DNA of 33,255 nt from Caryophanales bacterium UBA7029 (lineage in GTDB: Bacteria; Bacillota_I; Bacilli_A; RFN20; CAG-826), in NCBI GenBank assembly GCA_002494205.1, contig DLBE01000020.1, forward strand, positions 1-33,255, given 5' to 3'. How positions within the stretch are numbered: the first letter of the stretch is position 1; every line of letters begins with the position of its first letter. Below, piece after piece: positions 7,453 through 15,960 of the stretch. The notes beneath the pieces are model-generated. The model did not search any database and had not been told where the DNA came from. It was given only the letters and a program-made list of their open reading frames with translations. The position numbers and the translations under genes are program-made.

Positions 7453-8318
7453 TGAACGGAAAAATTCTTTCAATAGTAGGTGGAATATACAAAGTATATT
7501 CAAATGGGCATATTTATAGTCTATTTTCAAGAGGAGTTATAAAACATAAAAGTTTTTCATTATGTGCTGGAGATAATATCGAGTTTAATGAAAACGAAAA
7601 TATTATTGAAAGAGCTTATGAAAGAAGAAACTTTTTAATTAGGCCTCGTTCTGCAAATGTAGATTTGTTGGTTATAACAATGTCTGTTGTAGAACCTGAA
7701 TTATCTCCCGAATTAGTTTATAAATTTTTAACTTATGCAAATTTAAACAGAATACCTGCTGCTGTTCTTTTCACTAAATTGGACAAATTAGCAGATACTA
7801 GCAAAGTTGATATTCTTAAATCAGATCTTGAGAAGTTAGGTTATAAAGTTTTTCTAATTTCTTGTGAAAATACCGAAAATTTGCAGGAAATACGGGACTT
7901 TTTATCAGGAAAAACCACGATAATTATGGGTCAGACTGGTGTTGGAAAAAGCACTGCAATTAACTTAATCGATCCTCACTTTAACCGCAAAATTGGTGAA
8001 TACTCGGAAGCTCTCGGAAGAGGAAAACACCAAACAAAAGAAGTTATCTTGTTGCCATTTAAAGAAGGCTTTATAGGAGACACTCCAGGCTTTTCTTCTC
8101 TTGAACTTGATTTATATAAAGAAGACTTGGCCCAGTATTTTCCAGGATACGAAAAATATTATTTAGAATGCTATTTCTCAAATTGTCTTCATCAAAAAGA
8201 AAAAGAGTGTAAAATTAAAGAGGAAATAGAAAGTGGTAACCTTTCGAAAGAAGGTTATGAAGTATATATTAAGTTACTAAATCAACTAGAATTCAAATCA
8301 CAGAGGTATAGAAAATGA
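7452..8318 (+). CDS. rsgA: ribosome small subunit-dependent GTPase A
   Basis: Circularly permuted GTPase that assists late 30S maturation. The order seen in 288 residues is OB-fold (1-65), G4 TKLD (near 112), G5-like SCEN, G1 GQTGVGKST (near 160), G3 DTPGFS (near 212), and a zinc finger C-x4-C-x-H-x5-C near 238-251, then a helical tail. This permuted G4-G5-G1-G3 order identifies the family. The start overlaps the prkC stop (TAATG) and the end overlaps rpe (ATGA). In Firmicutes RsgA is a known PrkC substrate, consistent with co-expression. Confidence 0.96.
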   Translation: MNGKILSIVGGIYKVYSNGHIYSLFSRGVIKHKSFSLCAGDNIEFNENENIIERAYERRNFLIRPRSANVDLLVITMSVVEPELSPELVYKFLTYANLNRIPAAVLFTKLDKLADTSKVDILKSDLEKLGYKVFLISCENTENLQEIRDFLSGKTTIIMGQTGVGKSTAINLIDPHFNRKIGEYSEALGRGKHQTKEVILLPFKEGFIGDTPGFSSLELDLYKEDLAQYFPGYEKYYLECYFSNCLHQKEKECKIKEEIESGNLSKEGYEVYIKLLNQLEFKSQRYRK

Positions 8319-8968
8319 AAAATTTAATTGCACCAAGTTTATTATCAGCAGATAAAGCACATCTAAAGGATGAAATTTTAAAAGTTGAAGCACTAGGATG
8401 TGAATATATCCATTGGGATATTATGGATGGAATTTTTGTTCCTAATAAATCTTTTGAAGTTTCTGCAGTTAAAGAAAACGCAAAAGTCCATAAGATGGTT
8501 AATGATGTCCATATCATGGTTGCAGATCCTATGAGAGTTGCTCCTGAATTTATTGCTGCTGGTGCTGATCTAATTACATTTCATTATGAAGCTTTAGAAT
8601 GTCCAGTTTGTTGCGGAAAACTTATTAAGAAAATACATGAACTTGGATGTAAAGCTGGTATTTCAATAAAACCAAAAACGAATGTTAAAGTTTTAAAAGA
8701 ACTTGTTAAACAAGTTGATTTAGTTTTAGTTATGTCTGTTGAACCTGGAAAAGGTGGTCAAGCATTCATTCCTAGCGCTTTAGGAAAAATTAAAACACTT
8801 CGTAAGTGGATTGATAAACAAAATCTTAATTGTTTGATCGAAGTTGATGGTGGTATTAATGCCGAGACTGGTGCAAAATGTCGCAAAGCCGGTGCTGATA
8901 TTCTTGTTGCTGGTTCATATTTGTTTGGTCATGACGATATTAAAGAAAGAGTTGAATCACTTAGATAA
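8315..8968 (+). CDS. rpe: ribulose-phosphate 3-epimerase
   Basis: Interconverts ribulose 5-phosphate and xylulose 5-phosphate in the pentose phosphate pathway. The 217-residue TIM barrel shows APSLLSAD (6-13), HWDIMDGIFVPN (34-45, metal and catalytic Asp), DVHIMV, MSVEPGKGGQAF and VDGGI with the second catalytic Asp, then the phosphate loop AGSYLFG. A Shine-Dalgarno (AGAGG) lies inside the end of rsgA. The last gene of the operon follows on a TAATG overlap. Confidence 0.96.
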   Translation: MKNLIAPSLLSADKAHLKDEILKVEALGCEYIHWDIMDGIFVPNKSFEVSAVKENAKVHKMVNDVHIMVADPMRVAPEFIAAGADLITFHYEALECPVCCGKLIKKIHELGCKAGISIKPKTNVKVLKELVKQVDLVLVMSVEPGKGGQAFIPSALGKIKTLRKWIDKQNLNCLIEVDGGINAETGAKCRKAGADILVAGSYLFGHDDIKERVESLR

Positions 8969-9642
8969 TGTTTAGTGTTACTTGGATTATTACCGTTGTC
9001 CTATACCTATTAAGTTTTTTAGGCATTGTTGTGAGCGCATTAATGTTTGCAAAACCAGTAGATGAATTGAAATTTTCTTTCATGAGAAATTTTCCATTTG
9101 AAGTTGGCCGTACTGCTGAAAATAATGCGAAAATATATAGTTTTTTCATATATTTATTCGCTGGATTGTGCTTTTCACCTCTTATAATAATTATGGGCGG
9201 AAAGAGTGATTTAGCTGCTCTTAAACCAATGTCTATTTTGACAACTTGTTGCTTAGGTTTGGCTGGTCTATGTTTTATATTTTTAAATATCTTTGATGTG
9301 ACTCACACCAAACCGCATATTTCTTTATTTACTGTTTTCTCAGCGCTTGTTATTTTGTCTGGTGGACTTGTGTTTGCAAGAGGTTTAACCTCCTACAAAG
9401 TTTATAGTGATCACGGACATAAAGAAATTGTATTTCTTGTGACTGAGATTCTTGCAGCAGTCAGTGTAGTTATAACTTTACTTTTACTTCTTAACCCAAA
9501 ATTAAAAACTTGGCCAAAACTTGATAATGTTGATGGGACCTATAAAAGACCAAAACGATTTGTTCTTGCTTATAGTGAATGGGGTCTATTAACTATTTTA
9601 TTTTTTAATGAATTAGTGTTTTTCGTCCAATTACTAAAGTAA
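8968..9642 (+). CDS. unknown six-helix membrane protein in the thiN slot
   Basis: I do not recognise a family. The 224-residue product has about six hydrophobic segments (roughly residues 5-27, 53-75, 84-107, 115-138, 151-174 and 198-222) joined by short loops, and no signal peptide or catalytic motif that I can see. Its start overlaps the rpe stop codon (TAATG), so it is a genuine operon member. In B. subtilis the gene after rpe is thiN (thiamine pyrophosphokinase); this protein is not related to it. Confidence 0.75.
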   Translation: MFSVTWIITVVLYLLSFLGIVVSALMFAKPVDELKFSFMRNFPFEVGRTAENNAKIYSFFIYLFAGLCFSPLIIIMGGKSDLAALKPMSILTTCCLGLAGLCFIFLNIFDVTHTKPHISLFTVFSALVILSGGLVFARGLTSYKVYSDHGHKEIVFLVTEILAAVSVVITLLLLLNPKLKTWPKLDNVDGTYKRPKRFVLAYSEWGLLTILFFNELVFFVQLLK

Positions 9643-9666
9643 GGTTAAAAAATGCTAAAAATTTGC

Positions 9667-9693
9667 GGGAATTCATAGGGATTTCCTTTTTTT
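9667..9693 (+). terminator. terminator of the gmk-rpe operon
   Basis: GGGAAT (9667-9672) pairs with ATTTCC (9681-9686), one G-T wobble, eight-base loop, followed by seven T. It lies 25 bases after the membrane-protein stop and precedes the ABC transporter promoter. Confidence 0.6.
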
Positions 9694-9709
9694 ATACCAA
9701 TTTATAACT

Positions 9710-9739
9710 TTGATTTTTAATCATTTTCCTAATTATAAT
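9710..9739 (+). promoter_or_regulatory. promoter of the ABC exporter pair
   Basis: TTGATT (9710-9715), an 18-base spacer and a perfect TATAAT (9734-9739). The ribosome binding site AAAAGGAG (9755-9762) sits 15 bases before the ATG at 9778, unusually far, with an in-frame TAA at 9763 that rules out an earlier start. Confidence 0.65.
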
Positions 9740-9777
9740 TTGTTTTACGTAGATAAAAGGAGTAAAATAACGGCACT

Positions 9778-10635
9778 ATGGTAGAAAGAGGTATCATCCG
9801 CGACAGAACTGTAGTTCTCGAACTAACAAGTCGCAATATTAAAAAGCAATATCGTGGATCTGTTCTAGGTGTGCTTTGGACAATCCTTAATCCACTTCTA
9901 ACAATGTTAGTTATGTGGTTTGTTTTTGATGCTATCTTTGGTAGAGGTCAGTATTACCCTTTATATCTTCTTTGTGGTAACGTTTTATTTACTGCCTTTA
10001 GAACTTGTACAACAAACTCATTAACAAGCATTCAACAAAATAGAAACTCAATGCTAAGAACAAAAATACACGCTTATGTTTTTCCTTGTTCACTAGCATT
10101 TACCAGTTTAATTAATTTCTCTTTAACTTTAGTTGCGTTGATTCCATTTATGATATGGAAGACTGTAGCACTCGGAATTAATTTGTTTACCTGGAGACTT
10201 GTTTTCGTTATCATCATGCTTCCAGCATTCTGGTTATTCACTTATGGAATTAGCATATTGCTTGCAGTTCTTTATGTCTTCTTTAGAGACTTAAAGAATA
10301 TCTATCAAGTTTTCGTTCTTTTGTGGCAATATTTAACTCCGATTTTTTACACATTAGATACAATGGCAGCGAAAAAGTCAGGATTTGCTCCGATTGCCAT
10401 TAAAGCTATAAAACTTAATCCTATGTTCCATTTCACCACCTATTTTAGACAGTGTGTTTATTTAGGGGCTACAGGACTTGATATATTTAATGTCGGTGCA
10501 GAGGCAAATGTCGCAAAAGCATATATACCAAATTTAGGAACACTTGGAATCTTATACGCCTGTGGCATTGTCGCTACTTTAATTGGCGTTGGTGTTTACG
10601 AGCTTATGAAAGATAAGATGATGGTGAGGTTATAA
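9778..10635 (+). CDS. polysaccharide/teichoic-acid type ABC exporter, permease (Wzm/TagG type)
   Basis: ABC-2 type permease that exports a lipid-linked glycopolymer across the membrane. In 285 residues it shows the family N-terminus, LTSRNIKKQYRGSVLGVLWT followed by LNPLLTMLVMWFVF, and about six membrane segments. The Arg/Tyr-rich gate-helix region before the first segment and the PIFYTLDT plus LNPMFHFTTYFRQ segment near residues 195-225 are typical of TagG/Wzm. It forms one unit with the ATPase 2 bases downstream. No glycosyltransferase or polymer synthesis gene is adjacent, so the substrate (wall teichoic acid-like, O-antigen-like or capsule) cannot be told from here. Confidence 0.9.
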   Translation: MVERGIIRDRTVVLELTSRNIKKQYRGSVLGVLWTILNPLLTMLVMWFVFDAIFGRGQYYPLYLLCGNVLFTAFRTCTTNSLTSIQQNRNSMLRTKIHAYVFPCSLAFTSLINFSLTLVALIPFMIWKTVALGINLFTWRLVFVIIMLPAFWLFTYGISILLAVLYVFFRDLKNIYQVFVLLWQYLTPIFYTLDTMAAKKSGFAPIAIKAIKLNPMFHFTTYFRQCVYLGATGLDIFNVGAEANVAKAYIPNLGTLGILYACGIVATLIGVGVYELMKDKMMVRL

Positions 10636-10637
10636 TT

Positions 10638-11426
10638 ATGAGAAAAGAGAAACTACCACCATTAGAATTAGCGGAAGATGAATTAGTTAACGTCGAAAGT
10701 ATTTCGATGAACTTTTCATTACATGAAAGAAAATACACAACTCTTAAAGAAAGATTGATATCACTTTTAAGATTTAAAAAGAATCCTATTCAAGAAATTA
10801 ATGTTCTTGATGATGTAAGTTTTAAAATTAAAAAAGGTGAATCGCTTGGTGTTATTGGCCATAACGGTGCAGGTAAATCAACTCTTTTAAGAATTGTTGC
10901 TGGTATTTATAAACCTACAAAAGGAAGAATTGCTACTAAAGGTCATATTGCTTTACTTAACCTTGGTGCTGGTTTCGATCCTGAAGGTAGTGGAGAAGAA
11001 AATATCTACCTCAATGGTGCTTTCTTAGGTTTACATAAGAAACAAATGAAAGAAAGATACGAAAATATTGTTGAATTTGCGGAACTTGGCAAATTTATGC
11101 AACTTCCTTTGAAGAACTATTCTTCAGGTATGATTTCTAGACTTGGTTTTGCAATTGCAATTGAAACAAGTCCTGACTTAATGCTTGTTGATGAAGTTTT
11201 GTCTGTCGGTGATGAAAACTTCAGAAATAAATGTCTAGAAAAGATTAAAGAATTAAAAGAAATTGGAACAAGTTTCTTGTTTGTCTCTCATAATATCAAT
11301 CAAGTTAAGATGATTTGTGAAAATACTATCTGGATTGAAAACTCTAAAGTAATGGGCTATGGTCCAACTGAAGAAATAACAGAGAAATATCTTGAATATT
11401 GTGCAAAATTGCCAAAAAAGAAATAA
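10638..11426 (+). CDS. polysaccharide/teichoic-acid type ABC exporter, ATPase (Wzt/TagH type)
   Basis: Energises the permease upstream. The 262-residue protein has the family N-terminal extension (1-55), in which a Ser/Leu-rich segment precedes the NBD, Walker A GHNGAGKST (74-82), signature YSSGMISRLGF, Walker B LMLVDEVLSVGD and H-loop SFLFVSHN. After the nucleotide-binding domain it stops at ECAKLPKKK-like basic residues. The C-terminal carbohydrate-binding domain of O-antigen Wzt proteins and the long extracellular tail of B. subtilis TagH are both absent. Its transcript ends at the bidirectional hairpin at 11429-11454. Confidence 0.91.
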   Translation: MRKEKLPPLELAEDELVNVESISMNFSLHERKYTTLKERLISLLRFKKNPIQEINVLDDVSFKIKKGESLGVIGHNGAGKSTLLRIVAGIYKPTKGRIATKGHIALLNLGAGFDPEGSGEENIYLNGAFLGLHKKQMKERYENIVEFAELGKFMQLPLKNYSSGMISRLGFAIAIETSPDLMLVDEVLSVGDENFRNKCLEKIKELKEIGTSFLFVSHNINQVKMICENTIWIENSKVMGYGPTEEITEKYLEYCAKLPKKK

Positions 11427-11428
11427 GA

Positions 11429-11454
11429 AAAAGTCCTTCGATTGAAGGACTTTT
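11429..11454. terminator. bidirectional terminator between the ABC pair and rpmB
   Basis: AAAAGTCCTTC (11429-11439), loop GATT, GAAGGACTTTT (11444-11454). Eleven perfect pairs with A-rich and T-rich flanks serve the + strand ABC operon and the - strand rpmB, whose stop codon is 20 bases away. Confidence 0.9.
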
Positions 11455-11473
11455 CTAAAAGAAAACTTACTAA

Positions 11474-11662
11474 TTACTTAGCGTTTTTCATTAAGGCACG
11501 ATGTGCTCTTGCTGTCATTTTAACAGTAACCATTTTGCCATTAATGTTGATTTTATATTTTTGAAGATTTGCGTTCCAAACTCTACGGGTTGCAATCATT
11601 GAATGTGAACGTGCATTTCCGCTTTTTGGACCAACGCCTGATATTTGACAAACTCTTGACAT
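11474..11662 (-). CDS. rpmB: 50S ribosomal protein L28
   Basis: The 62-residue basic protein has the L28 pattern MSRVCQISGVGPKSGNARSH followed by RRVWNANLQKY. Only Cys5 of the possible zinc-ligand cysteines is kept, so it is the zinc-free form. A Shine-Dalgarno (AGAGGAA) precedes the ATG. In B. subtilis rpmB is also transcribed against the rpe end of the neighbouring operon; here the ABC pair lies between them. Confidence 0.96.
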   Translation of the reverse strand: MSRVCQISGVGPKSGNARSHSMIATRRVWNANLQKYKININGKMVTVKMTARAHRALMKNAK

Positions 11663-11693
11663 AACTTTTCCTCTTTTCTAAAAAGCGAGATAT

Positions 11694-11722
11694 ATTGTAG
11701 CAAATGAAAGTATTGATGTAAA
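11694..11722 (-). promoter_or_regulatory. rpmB promoter
   Basis: On the minus strand: TTTACA (11722-11717), 17-base spacer, TACAAT (11699-11694). Five of six bases match consensus in each box. It lies about 30 bases upstream of the rpmB ATG, leaving a short leader with a Shine-Dalgarno. Confidence 0.8.
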
Positions 11723-11733
11723 TAATTAAATTT

Positions 11734-12201
11734 TTACATCTTTGTATTAGGAAAACGTCTTAAAAATTCTTCCTTCGAAATTAAAGGGCACTTATCAAGT
11801 GCGATTTTATATATTTCCCAATCCTTATCAAAAATTAAAAGATGTTCTTTTCCTTCTTTAGTGAAAAAACGCATCATTTTCTTTTTTTCTGAAAATTCTT
11901 GGTCAATATAAATGATGTTATTGAATGTGTATTCGACAACTTTCCCCATCTTTGAATGAATGAAAGTTGCTCCTTGGATTTCGTAGTAGGTTTGCTTAAG
12001 CGAAATGATTCCAAAAATGATAGAAGCAGCTAATAAAGCTGGAGTGTAAAAATAGAATGATTTATCTGGTGGGAAAAATTTACCATTTGCTCCCTGAAAA
12101 GAGACATAAAAAACAATCTCAAAAACAACAAAAGCAATTGCGAAAATTTTCACAATTCTCCATGGATTCATTTTCAATTTTTTAGGATCTTTTTTGCTCA
12201 T
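11734..12201 (-). CDS. unknown membrane protein with C-terminal PH-like domain
   Basis: The ATG at 12201 is preferred over a TTG at 12204, giving 155 residues. The N-terminus is Lys-rich, followed by two hydrophobic segments (about 16-36 and 49-67) and a soluble C-terminal part from about residue 72. That part alternates beta-strand-like blocks (YYEIQGATFIHS, VVEYTFNNIIYIDQ, MMRFFTKEGKEHLLIF) and ends in helix, which resembles bacterial PH domains (inference from pattern). A TAAAAT box lies 9 bases before the ATG with no Shine-Dalgarno. It is transcribed divergently from glgC. Function unknown. Confidence 0.7.
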   Translation of the reverse strand: MSKKDPKKLKMNPWRIVKIFAIAFVVFEIVFYVSFQGANGKFFPPDKSFYFYTPALLAASIIFGIISLKQTYYEIQGATFIHSKMGKVVEYTFNNIIYIDQEFSEKKKMMRFFTKEGKEHLLIFDKDWEIYKIALDKCPLISKEEFLRRFPNTKM

Positions 12202-12210
12202 CAAAAATGT

Positions 12211-12232
12211 ATTTTACCAAATTATTAATTTG
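12211..12232 (-). promoter_or_regulatory. -10 box and 15-base dyad between the PH-like gene and glgC
   Basis: Minus-strand TAAAAT (12216-12211) is 9 bases from the ATG. Immediately upstream is a perfect inverted repeat, CAAATTA-T-TAATTTG (12218-12232), in the only intergenic space upstream of glgC. No convincing -35 is visible. The dyad could be an operator for one or both divergent genes. Confidence 0.4.
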
Positions 12233-12318
12233 TTTGGTTTATTAATTTCTCCATTGTGTTAGAATATTAATGTTTATTGGACAAAATTAAATTCAATAAA
12301 ATTTAAGAGGTTACAAAT

Positions 12319-13449
12319 ATGGGCAAGAAAATTGTTGCAATGATTCTCGCAGGAGGAAAAGGAACTCGATTACTTGACCTTACCGAGAAAGTTGCTAAAC
12401 CAGCAGTTAGTTTCGGTGGCAAATATAGAATTATCGATTTCCCATTATCAAACTGTGCTAATTCTGGCATTAATACTGTAGGTGTTTTGACTCAGTATGA
12501 GTCGGTGTTACTAGATGAATACATCGGAAATGGTGAAAAATGGGGTTTGAATGGTGTTCATTCATTAACTACAACATTAGCACCTAGACAAACCGATAAA
12601 GGAATGGCGTGGTACACAGGTACTGCAAATGCTATTTACGAAAATTTAGAGTTTTTAGATTCTACTGAACCCGATTATGTTTTGATTCTTTCAGGTGATC
12701 ACATTTATTCCACAACATTTAATGATATGGAATTACTTCATTCTGAATCGAAAGCTGATTTAACAATTGCTGTTTACCCAGTTCCATGGGAAGAGGCACA
12801 TCGTTTTGGAATTTTGGTTGCAGATAAAAAAGGAAAGATTGTTGAATTCCAAGAAAAACCTGCAAATCCAACATCCAATTTAGCATCAATGGGAATTTAT
12901 ATGTTCAAATATGATGTTCTTAAAGATGCTTTAATTAGAGACGCGAAAAATCCAAAATCAGAACATGACTTTGGTAAAAATGTCATTCCAATGCTTTTAG
13001 GCGAAGGCAAAAAGCTTATGGCTTATAAATATGAAGGGTATTGGAAAGATGTCGGAACTGTTTCTTCATTACATGAAGCAAACATGGACCTTCTTCCATC
13101 AAATAAGAACTTATCTTTAGAAAAGATATTTAACGGAAATGTTATTTATTCAGAGGATTATTCAGCTGCCCCTCAATTTGTTTCTAGATACGCTAAAATT
13201 AAAGATGCATTGATTAATCAAGGAGCATTTATTTATGGTGAAGTTACTCATTCAGTAATTTCTAATGGCGTTTATATCGAACGTGGGGCAGTAGTTGAAA
13301 ATTCTGTCGTTATGGCAGGCGCCGAAATTTGTAAAGGCGCTGTTGTGCGTAACGCTGTTATAGGTCCAAATGCATTCGTAAAAGAAGGTAAGAAGATTGT
13401 GGGCACTAGTAAAGAAATTGCCCTTTTCGTTGAAAAGGAGGAAAAATAA
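12319..13449 (+). CDS. glgC: glucose-1-phosphate adenylyltransferase, catalytic subunit
   Basis: Makes ADP-glucose from glucose 1-phosphate and ATP, the committed step of glycogen synthesis. The 376-residue protein has MILAGGKGTRL (8-18, nucleotide loop), SFGGKYRIIDFPLSNCANSG, the catalytic Asp in LSGDHIY (near 125), the glucose-1-phosphate site VEFQEKP (near 174) and a left-handed beta-helix C-terminus (about 270-376). A Shine-Dalgarno (AAGAGG) lies 9 bases upstream. It heads a long operon, and its 3' end carries the strong Shine-Dalgarno AAAAGGAGG for glgD. Confidence 0.95.
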   Translation: MGKKIVAMILAGGKGTRLLDLTEKVAKPAVSFGGKYRIIDFPLSNCANSGINTVGVLTQYESVLLDEYIGNGEKWGLNGVHSLTTTLAPRQTDKGMAWYTGTANAIYENLEFLDSTEPDYVLILSGDHIYSTTFNDMELLHSESKADLTIAVYPVPWEEAHRFGILVADKKGKIVEFQEKPANPTSNLASMGIYMFKYDVLKDALIRDAKNPKSEHDFGKNVIPMLLGEGKKLMAYKYEGYWKDVGTVSSLHEANMDLLPSNKNLSLEKIFNGNVIYSEDYSAAPQFVSRYAKIKDALINQGAFIYGEVTHSVISNGVYIERGAVVENSVVMAGAEICKGAVVRNAVIGPNAFVKEGKKIVGTSKEIALFVEKEEK

Positions 13450-13450
13450 G

Positions 13451-14557
13451 ATGGCAAAGGTCGTTGGTTACGTTAATCTTTATGATTCACCAAGTTTAGG
13501 TGGATTGTCTAAAAACAGAACTCCTGCTTCAACATCATTTGTTGGGCGTTATGCTTTAATTGATTTTGCTTTGTCTAATTTCGCAAATTCCAATATTAAT
13601 AATATTAATATTTTGGTTAAAGATAATTTTAGATCTGTTGCAAAGCACTGTGGTTCTTTGAAGAATTGGGCGAGTAACACTAAAATTGGGAAACAAAATT
13701 ATTTAGTAAATGAGAAAGGTTTAGCGGATCCAGATTTTAACTCAGACTTAAATTCTTTAAGAGAAAATGACTGGGTTTTATTTGATACAAATGCTGACTT
13801 TATAGTCATTCAACCTGCTCATATTCTCACAAAAATTGATATTGCTGATTTAGTAAGAACACACCAAAAATCAGGCGCAGCCATAACAATGGCTTATACA
13901 AAAATTAAAGATGGTGATGAAGCTTTCTTAACAAGCACTGTATTGGAGCTTGAAGGAGATAAGGTTGTTTCATCACTTAATAATGATGGCAAAAAGAAAG
14001 AAGTCAATGTTTCTTTAAGAACTTATGTATTCTCTAGAGAATGCTTTGAGAGAATGCTAAGACATAAAGACTATCGAAAAGCACTCTCTCTAAGAGCTCT
14101 TATTAATCACATTGTTAATGAGCATTCTGAAGATGTTAGAGGGTATAAATACGAAGGATACGCAAGATGTTTTGATTCACTTGAACATTTTGTTCAATAT
14201 TCATTTGAATTATTTGATCCAAAAATTGCCAAAACACTTTTTAGAAATGGTGGTCGTGCATTTACAATTTCTCGAAATACGCCTCCTGCATCATATGGTG
14301 AACACGCAGATGTAAGAGAATCTTTTATTGCTAATGGTGTACAAGTTGACGGCAAAGTTGAACACTCAATTATTTCTCGTTACGTAAAAATAGAAGATGG
14401 TGCATCAATTAAAAATTCAATCATCTTAACAAGATGTGTAATAAAAAAAGGCGCTGTTATTGAAAACGCCGTAGTAGATAAATACTCCACTATTTCGGGA
14501 GAAGTGAAAGGAACAGAATCTGAGATTTTGTTTGTAAAACAAGGAAGTAAAAAATGA
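13451..14557 (+). CDS. glgD: glucose-1-phosphate adenylyltransferase, regulatory subunit GlgD
   Basis: Non-catalytic partner of GlgC in Firmicutes. An in-frame start at 13397 lies inside glgC; the ATG at 13451, 8 bases after the strong Shine-Dalgarno, gives the GlgD N-terminus MAKVVGYVNLYDSPSLGGL (368 residues). The fold is kept (RYALIDFALSNFANSNINN), but the GlgC nucleotide loop is replaced by LYDSPSLGGL and the catalytic Asp of SGDHIY corresponds to Ala in IQPAHIL. That loss is characteristic of GlgD and predicts no activity alone. The stop overlaps glgA by ATGA. Confidence 0.94.
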   Translation: MAKVVGYVNLYDSPSLGGLSKNRTPASTSFVGRYALIDFALSNFANSNINNINILVKDNFRSVAKHCGSLKNWASNTKIGKQNYLVNEKGLADPDFNSDLNSLRENDWVLFDTNADFIVIQPAHILTKIDIADLVRTHQKSGAAITMAYTKIKDGDEAFLTSTVLELEGDKVVSSLNNDGKKKEVNVSLRTYVFSRECFERMLRHKDYRKALSLRALINHIVNEHSEDVRGYKYEGYARCFDSLEHFVQYSFELFDPKIAKTLFRNGGRAFTISRNTPPASYGEHADVRESFIANGVQVDGKVEHSIISRYVKIEDGASIKNSIILTRCVIKKGAVIENAVVDKYSTISGEVKGTESEILFVKQGSKK

Positions 14558-15960
14558 AAATTGTAATGGTTGCAAGCGAGTGCAATCCACTTTGTAAGAC
14601 TGGTGGTCTCGCTGATGTTATTTATTCTTTATCTCGTGAGCTTGTAAATAATGGTCACGAAGTATTCGTGTTTTTGCCATATTACAAACTTTTAAAAAAT
14701 AAAGGAATAAAGGCAGAATACCAATATTACGATTACATTGAAATGTCTTGGAGACATCAATACGTCGGAGTTTTTAACTACGAAATTGATGGAATTAAAT
14801 TTAAACTAATTGATTCAGAACAATATTTTGGTAGAGATAATCTTTATGGTTATAACGATGACGGCGAAAGATTCGCCTATTTCTCAATCGCAGTTCAAAA
14901 GATTATTCATCGCGAAAACATGCGACCTGATATTGTACATGTACATGACTGGCAGCCAGGAATGCTTCCTGCACTTATGAAAGGCGCTCCTCTAGATGAT
15001 TGGAAAACACATTTTGTTCTTACAATTCATAATGCCGCATTTAAAGGTTATTTAGATAGATATGCACTTGGAGATTTATATAATCTCAGCGATGATATGT
15101 ATGATTCTGGCGCGGTAAGACTTGAAGGAATGGTGTCAACACTAAAAGCCGCTATCTATTTCTGTGACAAAGTCACAACAGTTTCTCCAACATATCGTGA
15201 AGAGATGTTAACTAAAGACTTATCTCAAGGACTAAGTGAAGTCTTAGAATTTAGAAGAGACGACTTTGCAGGAGTAGTAAACGGAATTGATGTTAAAGAA
15301 TTTGACCCCGCTAATGATAAGAAAATAATTAAAAATTATTCGGAAAAAGCATATAAAACTGGCAAGAAAGCTTGCAAAAATGATTTGTTAAATTTCTTCC
15401 ATCTTCCAAATAAAGATAGACCAACATTTGGTTTGGTATCTCGACTTACATGGCAAAAAGGAATTAGTTTAATTCTTCAAAATTCTCAATACATGCTTGA
15501 TAGAGGAGCGAATATTGTCATTCTCGGTAGTGGGGAATCTAATCTAGAAGTTGGTTTCCAAAGTCTAAGAGACGCTCATCCAGATCAAGTTGGAATTTAT
15601 ATCGGTTATTCGGATGACATTGCTCATAAGATCTATGCCGGTAGTGACTTCTTCTTAATGCCATCTCTATTTGAACCTTGCGGTATCGGGCAATTGATTG
15701 CCCAACGATATGGAACTCTTCCAATCGTAAGAGAAACTGGTGGTTTAAAAGATACGGTTCACCCAGAAGTTGATGGATTTACATTTTATAGCTTTGATCC
15801 AGCTAGTATGAAAGGTGCATTAGATGTTGCCTTTGGTTACTACTACGAAAACAAAGATGGCTTAGACAAAATGATAAAAAATGCTCTTAAACTTGATAGA
15901 AGTTGGGGTGAATCTATGAATAGATATTTAGGAATTTATAAGGATGCGATGAGAAAATGA
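14554..15960 (+). CDS. glgA: glycogen synthase (ADP-glucose type, GT5)
   Basis: Extends alpha-1,4-glucan using ADP-glucose. The 468-residue GT-B protein has the ADP-glucose motif KTGGL (15-19), [10 protein letters not shown] near 130, the GVVNGID hinge, [11 protein letters not shown] (phosphate contacts), and [19 protein letters not shown] with the catalytic Glu, then [10 protein letters not shown]. The overlaps with glgD (ATGA) and leuS (ATGA) are both 4 bases. No branching enzyme (glgB) or phosphorylase (glgP) is in the window. Confidence 0.96.
   Translation: MKIVMVASECNPLCKTGGLADVIYSLSRELVNNGHEVFVFLPYYKLLKNKGIKAEYQYYDYIEMSWRHQYVGVFNYEIDGIKFKLIDSEQYFGRDNLYGYNDDGERFAYFSIAVQKIIHRENMRPDIVHVHDWQPGMLPALMKGAPLDDWKTHFVLTIHNAAFKGYLDRYALGDLYNLSDDMYDSGAVRLEGMVSTLKAAIYFCDKVTTVSPTYREEMLTKDLSQGLSEVLEFRRDDFAGVVNGIDVKEFDPANDKKIIKNYSEKAYKTGKKACKNDLLNFFHLPNKDRPTFGLVSRLTWQKGISLILQNSQYMLDRGANIVILGSGESNLEVGFQSLRDAHPDQVGIYIGYSDDIAHKIYAGSDFFLMPSLFEPCGIGQLIAQRYGTLPIVRETGGLKDTVHPEVDGFTFYSFDPASMKGALDVAFGYYYENKDGLDKMIKNALKLDRSWGESMNRYLGIYKDAMRK

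Noticed and set aside
13397..13450. glgD starting inside glgC at 13397
   Set aside because: The extension is out-of-frame glgC sequence; the ATG at 13451 has a strong Shine-Dalgarno and the family N-terminus.
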